A stretch of 23,081 nucleotides of DNA from assembly GCA_964604565.1 (NCBI GenBank), contig CAZRZN010000043.1, forward strand, positions 1 to 23,081. Direction: 5' to 3'. The notes under the pieces were generated by a model. That model ran no database searches, had not been told where the DNA came from, and saw only the letters and a program-made list of their open reading frames with translations. Of this stretch, positions 1-7,603 are shown piece by piece. Source of the stretch: CAZRZN01 sp964604565. Its GTDB lineage: Bacteria > Pseudomonadota > Alphaproteobacteria > Rhodobacterales > Rhodobacteraceae. Each line of letters opens with the position of its first letter. Position 1 is the first letter of the stretch. A program made the position numbers and the translations under genes.

Positions 1-699
<699 letters not shown>

Positions 700-736
700 C
701 CAAGACAGGCGGAACAGACGATCGACCCTTGGCCGA

Positions 737-1141
737 TCAACCCGCCGCTTCGCTGCGGATACGTTCGATCATGGCACGCAGACCGTTCGATCGCTGCGCC
801 GACAGGTGATCGTGCAGGCCAAGACGCTCCAGCTCGGCACGCGCATCCACTGCCGCGACATCGCCCTGCGGCAGCCCGTCATAAAGGCGATGCAGCAAGG
901 CAATCAGCCCCTTGACGATCATCGCATCGCTGTCGCCCTGAAAATGGAATGCGCCCCCTTCGGGCGTCATGTGCAGCCAGACCTGGCTGGCGCAGCCTTC
1001 CACCTTTGTCGCGGGCACCTTGAGCGCGTCGGGCAGCGGCTGCATGTCCTTGCCCATCTCGATCACCATGCGGTAGCGGTCTTCCCAATCCTCGAGGAAT
1101 TCGAAATCTTCGACCACTTCTTCGAATGCTGGCTGTGCCAT
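737..1141 (-). CDS. sufE: SufE family cysteine desulfurase sulfur acceptor
   Basis: This 134-residue cytoplasmic protein belongs to the SufE family. SufE accepts persulfide sulfur from the cysteine desulfurase SufS and passes it on for Fe-S cluster assembly. The persulfide-carrying cysteine is C50 in the motif VEGCASQVW. The N-terminal helix (EDFEFLEDWEDRYRMVIEMGK) and the IVKGLIALL and LGLHDHLSAQRSNGLRAM segments are also typical, and the length matches the family. The frame stays open far upstream, but the ATG at 1141 is chosen because GGAGG lies just before it and the family start fits. No sufS or other suf gene is in the window. It is divergent from the lipoprotein gene and convergent with trpE. 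Confidence 0.93.
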   Translation of the reverse strand: MAQPAFEEVVEDFEFLEDWEDRYRMVIEMGKDMQPLPDALKVPATKVEGCASQVWLHMTPEGGAFHFQGDSDAMIVKGLIALLHRLYDGLPQGDVAAVDARAELERLGLHDHLSAQRSNGLRAMIERIRSEAAG

Positions 1142-1270
1142 GACGTCCTCCGTTTGCCGGAGACCTAGGCAGGAAGGTGGCAAAGGTCCAGCCCCACCCC
1201 AACTGCAAGGGCGCTTTTCAACGCTCATGATCTGCGCTAACCCTCTTGGATGTCTGGCAGGGGGCGCGAC

Positions 1271-1774
1271 ATGTTTAAACCAATTTCGGTCCTGGTTCTT
1301 TCGGCGCTGGTTCTGACCAGCTGTGGCGCGGTGCGCGACAGCCGCATGAACCCCTTCAACTGGTTCGGACGGAGCGAATCTGTTCCGGTGGCCACCGAAA
1401 CCGCCGTCAATCCGCTGATCCCGAAACGCAGCGCGTCGATTTTCCGGCAGGAGCGCGACGACAGCTACCGGGGCACGAACATCGGCGAGGTGACGGGACT
1501 GGTCATCGAACGCCGTCCGGGCGGCGCGATCATTCGCGCCACCGGCGTCGCCGATGCCCAAGGCGCCTTTGACCTGCGGTTGGTCAAGGTCGACGAGGAA
1601 AGCGACGGCACGACGCTGACGTACGCGATGCGGGGCCTCCAGCCAAGCGGCGCACAGGGCGCGGTCGCGTCGCGCACGCACACGGTGGCCGTCTGGGTGA
1701 CCGACAACGACCTGCTGGGCGTCCGGACCATTCAGGTCCGCGGAGACAGGAACATCCGCAGCACGCGGCGCTGA
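1271..1774 (+). CDS. Small predicted lipoprotein, unknown function
   Basis: This encodes 167 residues with a lipoprotein signal: a short basic start (MFK), a hydrophobic stretch and the lipobox LTSC with the lipidated cysteine at residue 18. The mature protein is probably anchored in the outer or inner membrane, facing the periplasm. A polar, basic region is followed from about residue 65 by a region rich in beta-strand-like sequence (EVTGLVIERRPGGAIIRATG, then FDLRLVKV and HTVAVWVTDNDL). I do not recognise a named family and assign no function. An ATG exists seven codons upstream, but the one at 1271 puts the signal peptide at the N-terminus and has a purine-rich stretch (CAGGGGG) before it. 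The stop lies only six bases from that of convergent rnd. Confidence 0.8.
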   Translation: MFKPISVLVLSALVLTSCGAVRDSRMNPFNWFGRSESVPVATETAVNPLIPKRSASIFRQERDDSYRGTNIGEVTGLVIERRPGGAIIRATGVADAQGAFDLRLVKVDEESDGTTLTYAMRGLQPSGAQGAVASRTHTVAVWVTDNDLLGVRTIQVRGDRNIRSTRR

Positions 1775-1780
1775 AGCCGG

Positions 1781-2938
1781 TCAGACCTCGATCACCACCA
1801 CGTCCTTGCCCTTTGCGGCAAGGGCAATCCGTCCCTCGCACAGGCGCAGCGCATCGTCGCCAAAGACCTCCCTGCGCCACCCGCTGAGGGCAGGAACATC
1901 GCGCTGACCGGCGGCGATGGCATCCAGATCGCCCGCCGGCGCGACAAGCTTTGACGCGACGCCAAAGCTTTCGGTCTTGGCCTTCAGCAGCACGCGCAAG
2001 AGATCGGCCAGTGCCGGATTGACCTGCAACTTGTCCCGCGGGCTTTCGCCGGGCGGAAGATCCTCCTTCGGACACTCCAGCCCTTCCTTGACCGCGGCGA
2101 TGATGCCCTCGGCGATGGCGCCCTTGCGCGCCTCGCGCAACAGCAGCCGTGACCGGCTGAGATCATTCATGTCCTGCGGTTTCGTCGAGGCCAGTTCGAC
2201 GAGGGCGTCATCCTTGAACACCCGGTTGCGCGGGATGTTGCGCGACTGCGCATAAATCTCCCGAAAGGCCGCCAATGCCCGGACGATGGCAAGGAACCTC
2301 TGGGAATTGGACCGCGTCTTGATCCGCATCCATGCATTTTCCGGATGGGTGACATATGTCTCCGGATCGCTCAGCGTGGCGAGTTCTTCCGCCACCCAGC
2401 GCGCACGCCCGGTTTGCTCCAGCTTTCCGGCGAGAAACTCGTAGATCTGCCGCAGGTGCGTCACATCGGCCAGTGCATAGGTCTTTTGCGCTTCGGTCAG
2501 CGGGCGGCGCGACCAGTCGGTAAACCGGGAGCTCTTGTCGAGTTGCTGTTTGGCAATACGCTTTACCAGGGTTTCATATCCGACCTGCTCGCCAAAGCCG
2601 CAGACCATCGCGGCGACCTGCGTATCGAACAACGGTTTTGGTATGACGCCGTGGTCCACATGAAAGATTTCAAGGTCCTGACGGGCCGCGTGGAACACCT
2701 TGACCACATTCTCGTTCAGGAACAGTTCCATCAGCGGCGCGAGCGAGAGTCCCTCGACCAGAGGGTCGACCAGCACCGCATCGTCGTCGCCACGACCGGG
2801 CAGCGCAAGCTGGATCAGGCACAGCTTGGAATAATAGGTCCGTTCCCGCAGGAATTCCGTGTCGACGGTGACATAGGGATGGCCCGCGGCGCGCTCACAA
2901 AAGGCGCGCAGATCCTCGGTCTTGGTCAGTGTCTGCAT
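1781..2938 (-). CDS. rnd: Ribonuclease D
   Basis: This 385-residue enzyme is a 3'-5' exoribonuclease that trims tRNA precursors and other structured RNAs. The DEDDy catalytic set is complete: D26 and E28 in VTVDTEFLRE, D88 in FHAARQDLEIF, and Y154 and D158 in TYALADVTHL. A helical HRDC domain follows from about residue 208 (QRFLAIVRALAAFREIYAQ, then IPRNRVFKDDALVELA), used for RNA binding. Length and domain order match the family. The ATG at 2938 places the exonuclease fold about 20 residues in, as expected; there is only a weak ribosome-binding sequence. The gene stands alone, convergent with the lipoprotein gene. The 89 bases between it and purN (same strand, upstream) show no clear promoter or terminator. 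Confidence 0.95.
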   Translation of the reverse strand: MQTLTKTEDLRAFCERAAGHPYVTVDTEFLRERTYYSKLCLIQLALPGRGDDDAVLVDPLVEGLSLAPLMELFLNENVVKVFHAARQDLEIFHVDHGVIPKPLFDTQVAAMVCGFGEQVGYETLVKRIAKQQLDKSSRFTDWSRRPLTEAQKTYALADVTHLRQIYEFLAGKLEQTGRARWVAEELATLSDPETYVTHPENAWMRIKTRSNSQRFLAIVRALAAFREIYAQSRNIPRNRVFKDDALVELASTKPQDMNDLSRSRLLLREARKGAIAEGIIAAVKEGLECPKEDLPPGESPRDKLQVNPALADLLRVLLKAKTESFGVASKLVAPAGDLDAIAAGQRDVPALSGWRREVFGDDALRLCEGRIALAAKGKDVVVIEV

Positions 2939-3027
2939 AAACCGTCTTCGTCTTTGTTCTTGTGTGTGTTGCCCGGCCCTTGCGTTGACCCTACAGCAAT
3001 AGCGGGGCGACGCAAATGGCGCCTGCG

Positions 3028-3618
3028 TCAGGGCAGAAGAACAGGCGTGCGATCCCCCGCCGCGAAACGCCGCAACACCGCCGGATACAGCCGGTGTTCC
3101 TGATCCAGAACCCGCGCGGCAAGGCTGTCGGGTGTATCATCCGGCAAGATCGGCACACGGGCCTGGCCCAGAATCGGACCGTCGTCCAGCTGCGGTGTCA
3201 CCTCATGCACGGTGCAACCGGCCTCCGTATCGCCCGCCTCCAGCGCGCGGGCATGGGTATGCAGCCCGCGGTATTTCGGCAGGAGCGAGGGATGGATGTT
3301 CAGCATCCGGCCCGCCCATGGCGTGACAAAGCCTGCGGTCAGCACCCGCATGAAGCCTGCGAGGCACAGGATATCGGGTGCATGGGGCGCAAGCGCCGCT
3401 TGCAACGCGCCCTCAAAGGCCGCGCGGTCCTCGCCAAAGGGCCGGTGATCGACGACAGCCGTCGCAACGCCAAGCGCCTGCGCTTTTTTCAGGCCGCCCG
3501 CCTCTGCGTTGTTCGACACCACGAGGACGGGGCGCGCAGCGTGATCCCCGGTCATGTCCTCGATCAGGCGGACCATGTTGGACCCGCCGCCCGAGAGGAA
3601 AATCGCAACCCGTTTCAC
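3028..3618 (-). CDS. purN: Phosphoribosylglycinamide formyltransferase (GART)
   Basis: PurN transfers a formyl group from 10-formyl-tetrahydrofolate to GAR, the third step of de novo purine synthesis. The 196 residues contain the FLSGGGSN phosphate-binding loop near the N-terminus and the catalytic residues N107 and H109 (MLNIHPSLLP) and D145 (QLDDGP). The start is taken as the GTG at 3618. It overlaps the purM stop codon in a GTGA tetranucleotide and gives the family's usual N-terminus (VKRVAIFLSGG); the longer frame from an ATG at 3675 would add 19 residues inside purM. The four-base overlap implies translational coupling to purM. Length is close to the usual ~200 residues. Confidence 0.94.
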   Translation of the reverse strand: MKRVAIFLSGGGSNMVRLIEDMTGDHAARPVLVVSNNAEAGGLKKAQALGVATAVVDHRPFGEDRAAFEGALQAALAPHAPDILCLAGFMRVLTAGFVTPWAGRMLNIHPSLLPKYRGLHTHARALEAGDTEAGCTVHEVTPQLDDGPILGQARVPILPDDTPDSLAARVLDQEHRLYPAVLRRFAAGDRTPVLLP

Positions 3619-4685
3619 CCCAGCGATCCAACGTAGCGCACGCCCGGACCGGCCGTGACATGGCCCATGCGGCAAACGGTTTCTCCCGCCTCGGTCAGCA
3701 GCGTCTCAAGCGCGTCGGCGCTGGCCGCGTCGACCACCAGCACCATGCCGATGCCGCAGTTGAAGGTCTTGAGCATCTCCGCTTCTGCGATGCCGCCGAC
3801 ACTGCGCAGCCAGCCGAAAAGCCCCGGCAGGGCCCAGGACCCAAGGTCGATTTCCGCACCCAGACCCTCGGGCAGAACGCGCGGCAGGTTTTCGGTCAGC
3901 CCGCCGCCGGTGATATGCGCCGCCGCGTGCAGCCCCCCTGCCCCAAGCGCCGCAAGCAGCGGTCTGACATATAGACGTGTTGGCGCCAGCAGCGCCGCGC
4001 CCAGTGTCATGGCGCCCGATGCGTCCGACGATGGGGCGACCCAGGGGCAGGCGTCGTTCCAGCCCAGTCCCGACAGGTCCACCAGCTTGCGGACCAGCGA
4101 ATAGCCGTTCGAATGCACGCCGTCCGACCCAAGACCAAGCAGCACATCGCCCGAGGTCACATCCGCCGGAAGCGCGCGGCCGCGTTCCATCGCGCCCACC
4201 GCGAACCCGGCAAGATCGAAATCCCCCGCCGGATACATGCCCGGCATCTCGGCGGTCTCTCCACCGATCAGGCCGCAGCCGGACCGCACGCATCCCTCGG
4301 CGATGCCCTCGACCACGCGGGCGGCGGTTTCTGTCTCCAGCTTGCCGGTGGCGAAGTAATCAAGGAAAAACAGGGGTTCCGCACCCTGACAGACCAGATC
4401 GTTCACGCACATGGCCACAAGGTCGACGCCCACGCCATCCACCAGCCCGGTGTCGATGGCGATCCGCAGCTTTGTGCCCACGCCGTCGGTGGCCGCCACC
4501 AGAACGGGATCGCTGTAGCCCGCGGCCTTGAGATCAAAGAGCGCGCCGAACCCGCCAAGCCCGCTCATCACGCCCGCACGGTTTGTGCGCTTGGCGGCGG
4601 GCTTGATCCGTTCGACCAAGGCATTGCCTGCGTCGATGTCCACACCGGCCTGGGCATAGGTCAGCCCCTTGTTGCCATCGCTCAT
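3615..4685 (-). CDS. purM: Phosphoribosylformylglycinamidine cyclo-ligase (AIR synthetase)
   Basis: PurM uses ATP to close the imidazole ring of FGAM, giving AIR, the fifth step of purine synthesis. The 356-residue protein shows the family motifs LTYAQAGVDIDAGN at the start, the nucleotide-binding ATDGVGTKLRIA, CVNDLVCQGAEPLFFLDY, the GLIGGETAEMPGMY block, GSDGVHSNGYSL and the C-terminal ITGGGLTENLPRVLP and FNCGIGMVLV. Everything expected is intact and the length is normal. The ATG at 4685 is preceded by a strong AAGGAGAT ribosome-binding sequence. It heads a two-gene operon with purN, overlapping it by four bases. Upstream, on the other strand, lies the CAT tRNA, so the 116 bases between them carry divergent promoters. 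Confidence 0.96.
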   Translation of the reverse strand: MSDGNKGLTYAQAGVDIDAGNALVERIKPAAKRTNRAGVMSGLGGFGALFDLKAAGYSDPVLVAATDGVGTKLRIAIDTGLVDGVGVDLVAMCVNDLVCQGAEPLFFLDYFATGKLETETAARVVEGIAEGCVRSGCGLIGGETAEMPGMYPAGDFDLAGFAVGAMERGRALPADVTSGDVLLGLGSDGVHSNGYSLVRKLVDLSGLGWNDACPWVAPSSDASGAMTLGAALLAPTRLYVRPLLAALGAGGLHAAAHITGGGLTENLPRVLPEGLGAEIDLGSWALPGLFGWLRSVGGIAEAEMLKTFNCGIGMVLVVDAASADALETLLTEAGETVCRMGHVTAGPGVRYVGSLG

Positions 4686-4761
4686 TGGGATCTCCTTCAG
4701 GGCCCCTGCCCGATTTTGGCTCGCGCTTACCCCATCGCGCGCGGCCCTGCAACGTGCACGC

Positions 4762-4789
4762 TTGACGCGCTGCGGCGCTCTGGTAGTGA
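4762..4789 (+). promoter_or_regulatory. Likely sigma-70 promoter of the CAT tRNA
   Basis: A TTGACG -35 box (4762-4767) is followed after 16 bases by TAGTGA (4784-4789) as a weak -10 box. Transcription would then begin about six bases before the mature tRNA. The good -35 and position directly upstream of a stable-RNA gene support the call; the -10 is poor. Confidence 0.55.
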
Positions 4790-4801
4790 AGGCATCATGG
4801 T

Positions 4802-4878
4802 GGGCCTGTAGCTCAATTGGTTAGAGCAGGGCGCTCATAACGCCTTGGTTGGGGGTTCGAGTCCCTCCGGGCCTACCA
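4802..4878 (+). tRNA. tRNA with CAT anticodon, probably tRNA-Ile2 (lysidine type); elongator Met is the alternative
   Basis: A complete 77-base cloverleaf is visible with encoded CCA. The acceptor stem is GGGCCTG paired with CGGGCCT (two G-U pairs), the D arm GCTC/GAGC, the anticodon stem GGGCG/CGCCT with loop CTCATAA, the T arm GGGGG/CCCTC with loop TTCGAGT, and discriminator A73. The anticodon CAT reads Met, or Ile AUA if C34 is converted to lysidine. The paired 1-72 position rules out the initiator tRNA. C4-G69 and C5-G68 pairs, known from E. coli as features favouring the lysidine synthetase TilS, are both present and favour tRNA-Ile2. The identity is an inference; the tRNA itself is certain. 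Confidence 0.95.
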
Positions 4879-4893
4879 GAACACGGCGCAGCC

Positions 4894-6435
4894 CTATCGG
4901 CCCCGGAACAGTCCGCCCAGAACGCCCCGGACGATTCGGCGCCCCGTGGTTCCGGTCAGTTCCTTTATGACCATGTCCCCCATCTTCTCGCCAAAGCTTT
5001 TGCCGGACCGCACCGGGCGCGAGGTTGACCGGCTGACCCGTTTGCCGCTGTATCGCCGCGCCGCGCTGAATTCGCGGGCCTGCATGTCCCGCGTCTCTTC
5101 GGCAAGCTCTGCCGCCTCGGCTTCGCGGGCGGCCTGTTCGGCGCGGGCGCGCAGGATCTCATGCGCCGAACGGCGGTTCACGGCGGCGTCATATCTGGCA
5201 CCAAGATCGGAGGACGCCATGACATCGGACCGCTCGCCCGGTGTGATCGGGCCCAGCTGCGACGATGGGGGACGGATCAGCGTCCGCTGTGCCATCCCGG
5301 GCACGCCCTTACGCTCCAGCAGGGAGGTCACCGCCTCCCCGACACCGACGAGCCGGATGGCCTCTTCTATGTCGAACGCGGGGTTTTCGCGGTAGGTCTC
5401 CGCCGCCAGCCGCAGCGCCTTGCGATCCCGTGCGGTAAAGGCCCGCAGGGCATGTTGCACCCGGTTGCCAAGCTGCCCGAGGATATCCTCCGGAATGTCG
5501 TCGGGCGACTGGGTGATGAAATAGACCCCCACTCCCTTTGAGCGGATCAGCCGCGCAACCTGTTCCACCTTGTCGATCAGCGCCTTGGGCGCATCGTCGA
5601 ACAGCAGATGCGCCTCGTCGAAGAAAAACACCAGTTCGGGTTTTTCTGGATCGCCGACCTCCGGCAAAACCTCGAACAGTTCGGACAACAGCCATAGCAG
5701 GAAGGTCGCGTAAAGCCGGGGACTGGCCATCAGCTTGTCCGCGGCGAGAATGTTGACCTGCCCGCGCCCGTCGGGGGCCTGCCGCATCAGATCAGCCAGA
5801 TCCAGAGCTGGTTCGCCGAAAAAGCTTGCCCCACCCTGCGTTTCGAGCACCAGAAGACGGCGCTGAATTGCGCCGATCGACGCAACCGAAACATTGCCAT
5901 ACCGCAGCGACAGATCCTTGCGATTCTCCCCCATCCAGACCAGCATCGCGCGAAGATCCTCCAGGTCCAGAAGGGCCAGCCCCTCCTCGTCGGACAGGCG
6001 AAAGGCAATGTTCAAAAGGCCTTCCTGCGCCTCCGACAGGTCCAGAAGGCGCGACAGCAACAGCGGACCCATCTCCGCCACCGTTGCCCGGACCGGGTGG
6101 CCCTGTTGGCCAAAGATGTCCCAAAAGACCGTGGGAAAGGCGGCATAAGCGAAATCGTCGAAACCGATCTTGCCGTTGCGCTCCGCGAAGGCGGCATGCA
6201 GTTTGTGGTCCGCCCGGCCCGGCAGGGCAATTCCGGACAGATCGCCCTTGACGTCTGCCATGAAGACCGGGACACCGGCGGCGGAAAATCCTTCGGCGAG
6301 GATCTGCAGGGTCACCGTCTTGCCCGTCCCCGTGGCGCCCGCGATCAGGCCGTGACGGTTGGCGTAGCCCAGATCGAGATATTGACCTACGCCATAGTCG
6401 GCCCCCGCTCCGCCAACAAAAATGCCCTCGCCCAT
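4894..6435 (-). CDS. HerA-like helicase/ATPase, DUF853 family
   Basis: This is a 513-residue cytoplasmic P-loop ATPase of the DUF853 family, related to HerA and FtsK translocases (E. coli YjgR type). The Walker A motif GATGTGKT lies at residues 33-40 and Walker B at 267-275 (ELVFFFDEAHLLF, D273/E274). FITQSPDDIPEDILGQLGNR downstream is the usual sensor region. The C-terminal ~130 residues are helical and charged (an Ala/Glu-rich stretch), ending in a basic, glycine-rich tail (RGVLGGLFRGR). The real cellular role of this family is not established. The ATG at 6435 has GGGG eight bases upstream. The gene is alone, converging on the tRNA with only 15 bases between them. Confidence 0.9.
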   Translation of the reverse strand: MGEGIFVGGAGADYGVGQYLDLGYANRHGLIAGATGTGKTVTLQILAEGFSAAGVPVFMADVKGDLSGIALPGRADHKLHAAFAERNGKIGFDDFAYAAFPTVFWDIFGQQGHPVRATVAEMGPLLLSRLLDLSEAQEGLLNIAFRLSDEEGLALLDLEDLRAMLVWMGENRKDLSLRYGNVSVASIGAIQRRLLVLETQGGASFFGEPALDLADLMRQAPDGRGQVNILAADKLMASPRLYATFLLWLLSELFEVLPEVGDPEKPELVFFFDEAHLLFDDAPKALIDKVEQVARLIRSKGVGVYFITQSPDDIPEDILGQLGNRVQHALRAFTARDRKALRLAAETYRENPAFDIEEAIRLVGVGEAVTSLLERKGVPGMAQRTLIRPPSSQLGPITPGERSDVMASSDLGARYDAAVNRRSAHEILRARAEQAAREAEAAELAEETRDMQAREFSAARRYSGKRVSRSTSRPVRSGKSFGEKMGDMVIKELTGTTGRRIVRGVLGGLFRGR

Positions 6436-6490
6436 GCCATTGTCCCCTTATCGCGTGACAAGAACATACATCCTTAACCATTTGATGCCA

Positions 6491-6583
6491 GTGTGTTTCT
6501 GGTCCGGGGCGACATGTCCTCTCCTGTCCCGGACACACTTCCTCCCTGTCAGACTGGCCGCGCCTTCGGGCGCGGCATTTTTG
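6491..6583 (+). ncRNA. Candidate small structured RNA ending in an intrinsic terminator
   Basis: An outer GTGTG/CACAC pairing and an inner GTCCGGG (6502-6508)/CCCGGAC (6528-6534) stem make a long hairpin. After about 20 unpaired bases comes a perfect GCCGCGCC-TTCG-GGCGCGGC stem followed by ATTTTT. The architecture resembles a bacterial sRNA, but I found no strong promoter upstream, and no plus-strand gene precedes it apart from the tRNA 1.6 kb away. Confidence 0.3.
6557..6583 (+). terminator. Strong rho-independent terminator, plus strand
   Basis: An 8-bp perfect GC stem with a UUCG tetraloop (GCCGCGCC-TTCG-GGCGCGGC, 6557-6576) is followed by ATTTTT. The T-tract is only on the plus-strand side, so it terminates plus-strand transcripts, yet no plus-strand protein gene lies upstream. 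Confidence 0.8.
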
Positions 6584-6632
6584 TTGGCCCGGGACTATCT
6601 CGACCCGGCAGGCAAGAAGGTGGAAAACCCTG

Positions 6633-6727
6633 TTGACCGCGACAGAGTCTTTTCGTAGCTTTCCGCCAATAACAAAGTCGGCCGGTCCGACAGGGAGACA
6701 AACTGAAAGGGGCCTTCGGGCCCTTTT
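6633..6727 (+). ncRNA. Candidate small RNA (or attenuator leader) with promoter-like start
   Basis: TTGACC (6633-6638) and TAGCTT (6656-6661) are spaced by 17 bases, so a transcript could begin near 6668. It would contain a GTCGG-CCGGT-CCGAC hairpin (6677-6691), a purine-rich single-stranded stretch and the terminator at 6706-6727, giving roughly 60 nt. This hairpin/linker/terminator layout is common in small RNAs. Alternatively it is a premature-termination leader for ialB, whose start codon is about 190 bases downstream. Confidence 0.4.
6706..6727 (+). terminator. Rho-independent terminator, plus strand
   Basis: A 9-bp stem with one G-U pair and a UUCG loop (AAAGGGGCC-TTCG-GGCCCTTTT) is followed by a T-tract. 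The opposite strand has only a short T run, so weak bidirectional use is possible. Confidence 0.75.
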
Positions 6728-6914
6728 CTCGTGCTTTCCGATCCAATTGCCTGAAATCCAAGGGAATGTGCCAGGGAATGCTACGGTGGCCCCTGCCCAA
6801 GCCCGCGGTGACAATCAACGCAAAACCCCTGTCACAGGGGCGATTTCCTCACTGACACTTCCTGCGACCCGTGTTAATCGGTTCGGCAGCAGTGACCGGA
6901 TTTTAGAGGACATC

Positions 6915-7511
6915 ATGAAAAAACCGCTAATCCTATTGTCGTTGATCGCCGCCCTTGGCGCAGGGCCGAGCCTTGCTCAGACCGCCGAAGGCGCCGATCC
7001 GGCCACCCCGCCCGCCGGAACCGGTCTTGATCTGGGCCAGCCGGCGCAGGACGGCCGCGGACCGGAACCCTACGTCAAGGAAGTCTTCGACGACTGGACG
7101 CTTCAGTGTCTGGAGGTGTCGGCCGACAACGAAGTCTGTCAGATGTATCAGCTGCTGACGGATGGAAACGGCGCCAACGTCGCCGAGGTCAACATCTTTC
7201 GTCTGCAGGGCGGAGGGCAGGCAGTTGCCGGGGGCACATTTACCGTGCCGCTGGAAACCCTGCTCACGCAAAAGCTGCGCGTGTCGATAGATGGCCGCGA
7301 GGCAAAGCTTTATGACTTTTCCTTCTGCACCGTGCAGGGATGTTTCGCCCGCGTCGGCTTTACCGCCGAAGACGTGAACCTGTTCAAGGCCGGAAACGAA
7401 GCGGTAATCACCATCGTGCCCGTCGTGGCCCCGGATCAGACGGTTTCCGTGTCGATGTCGCTGGCGGGCTTCACCGCAGCCTATGACGAGGCGTCCGAAC
7501 TGGCGCCCTGA
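6915..7511 (+). CDS. IalB family (invasion-associated locus B) periplasmic protein
   Basis: This 198-residue exported protein has a signal peptide (MKKPLILLSLIAALGAGPSLA, cut near residue 21), a proline-rich low-complexity stretch to about residue 55, then the IalB domain. The domain begins at DDWTLQCLEV and contains two cysteine pairs (QC...VC around residues 69-77 and FC..GC around 137-141), which probably form disulfides in the periplasm. Despite the family name from Bartonella, homologues occur throughout free-living alphaproteobacteria and the molecular role is not known. The ATG at 6915 follows AGAGGA. It appears monocistronic: a candidate RNA and terminator lie upstream and a bidirectional terminator lies downstream. 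Confidence 0.85.
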   Translation: MKKPLILLSLIAALGAGPSLAQTAEGADPATPPAGTGLDLGQPAQDGRGPEPYVKEVFDDWTLQCLEVSADNEVCQMYQLLTDGNGANVAEVNIFRLQGGGQAVAGGTFTVPLETLLTQKLRVSIDGREAKLYDFSFCTVQGCFARVGFTAEDVNLFKAGNEAVITIVPVVAPDQTVSVSMSLAGFTAAYDEASELAP

Positions 7512-7533
7512 CGCGACCGCCTGAACTGACGGC

Positions 7534-7566
7534 AAATGGCGCGCCCCTCATGGGACGCGCCATTTT
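7534..7566. terminator. Bidirectional rho-independent terminator between ialB and DUF808 genes
   Basis: A 10-bp perfect stem, AAATGGCGCG (7534-7543) with CGCGCCATTT (7556-7565), encloses a 12-base loop. Short A and T runs at its two ends let it serve the convergent genes on both strands. Confidence 0.7.
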
Positions 7567-7603
7567 CATGTCCGAAAGACTCGCCCGGCGCATACAGGCG
7601 TCT

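Larger units (their letters stand above)
6436..6914. other. 479-bp intergenic region without a protein gene; two orphan terminators
   Basis: It lies between the divergent HerA-like gene and the IalB-family gene. No reading frame here has a convincing start, ribosome-binding site or family resemblance. It holds a 6491-6538 hairpin, a terminator at 6557-6583, a promoter-like pair at 6633-6661, a second terminator at 6706-6727, and a small CCCCTG-TCA-CAGGGG hairpin at 6826-6840. The last ~75 bases should carry the ialB promoter, but I cannot point to a clear -35/-10. Confidence 0.7.

Noticed and set aside
1142..1681. Upstream extension of sufE through the lipoprotein gene region.
   Set aside because: The added residues overlap the lipoprotein gene and do not resemble SufE; GGAGG before 1141 marks the start.
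4802..4878. Initiator tRNA-fMet.
   Set aside because: Position 1-72 is a G-U pair, not the mismatch typical of bacterial initiators.
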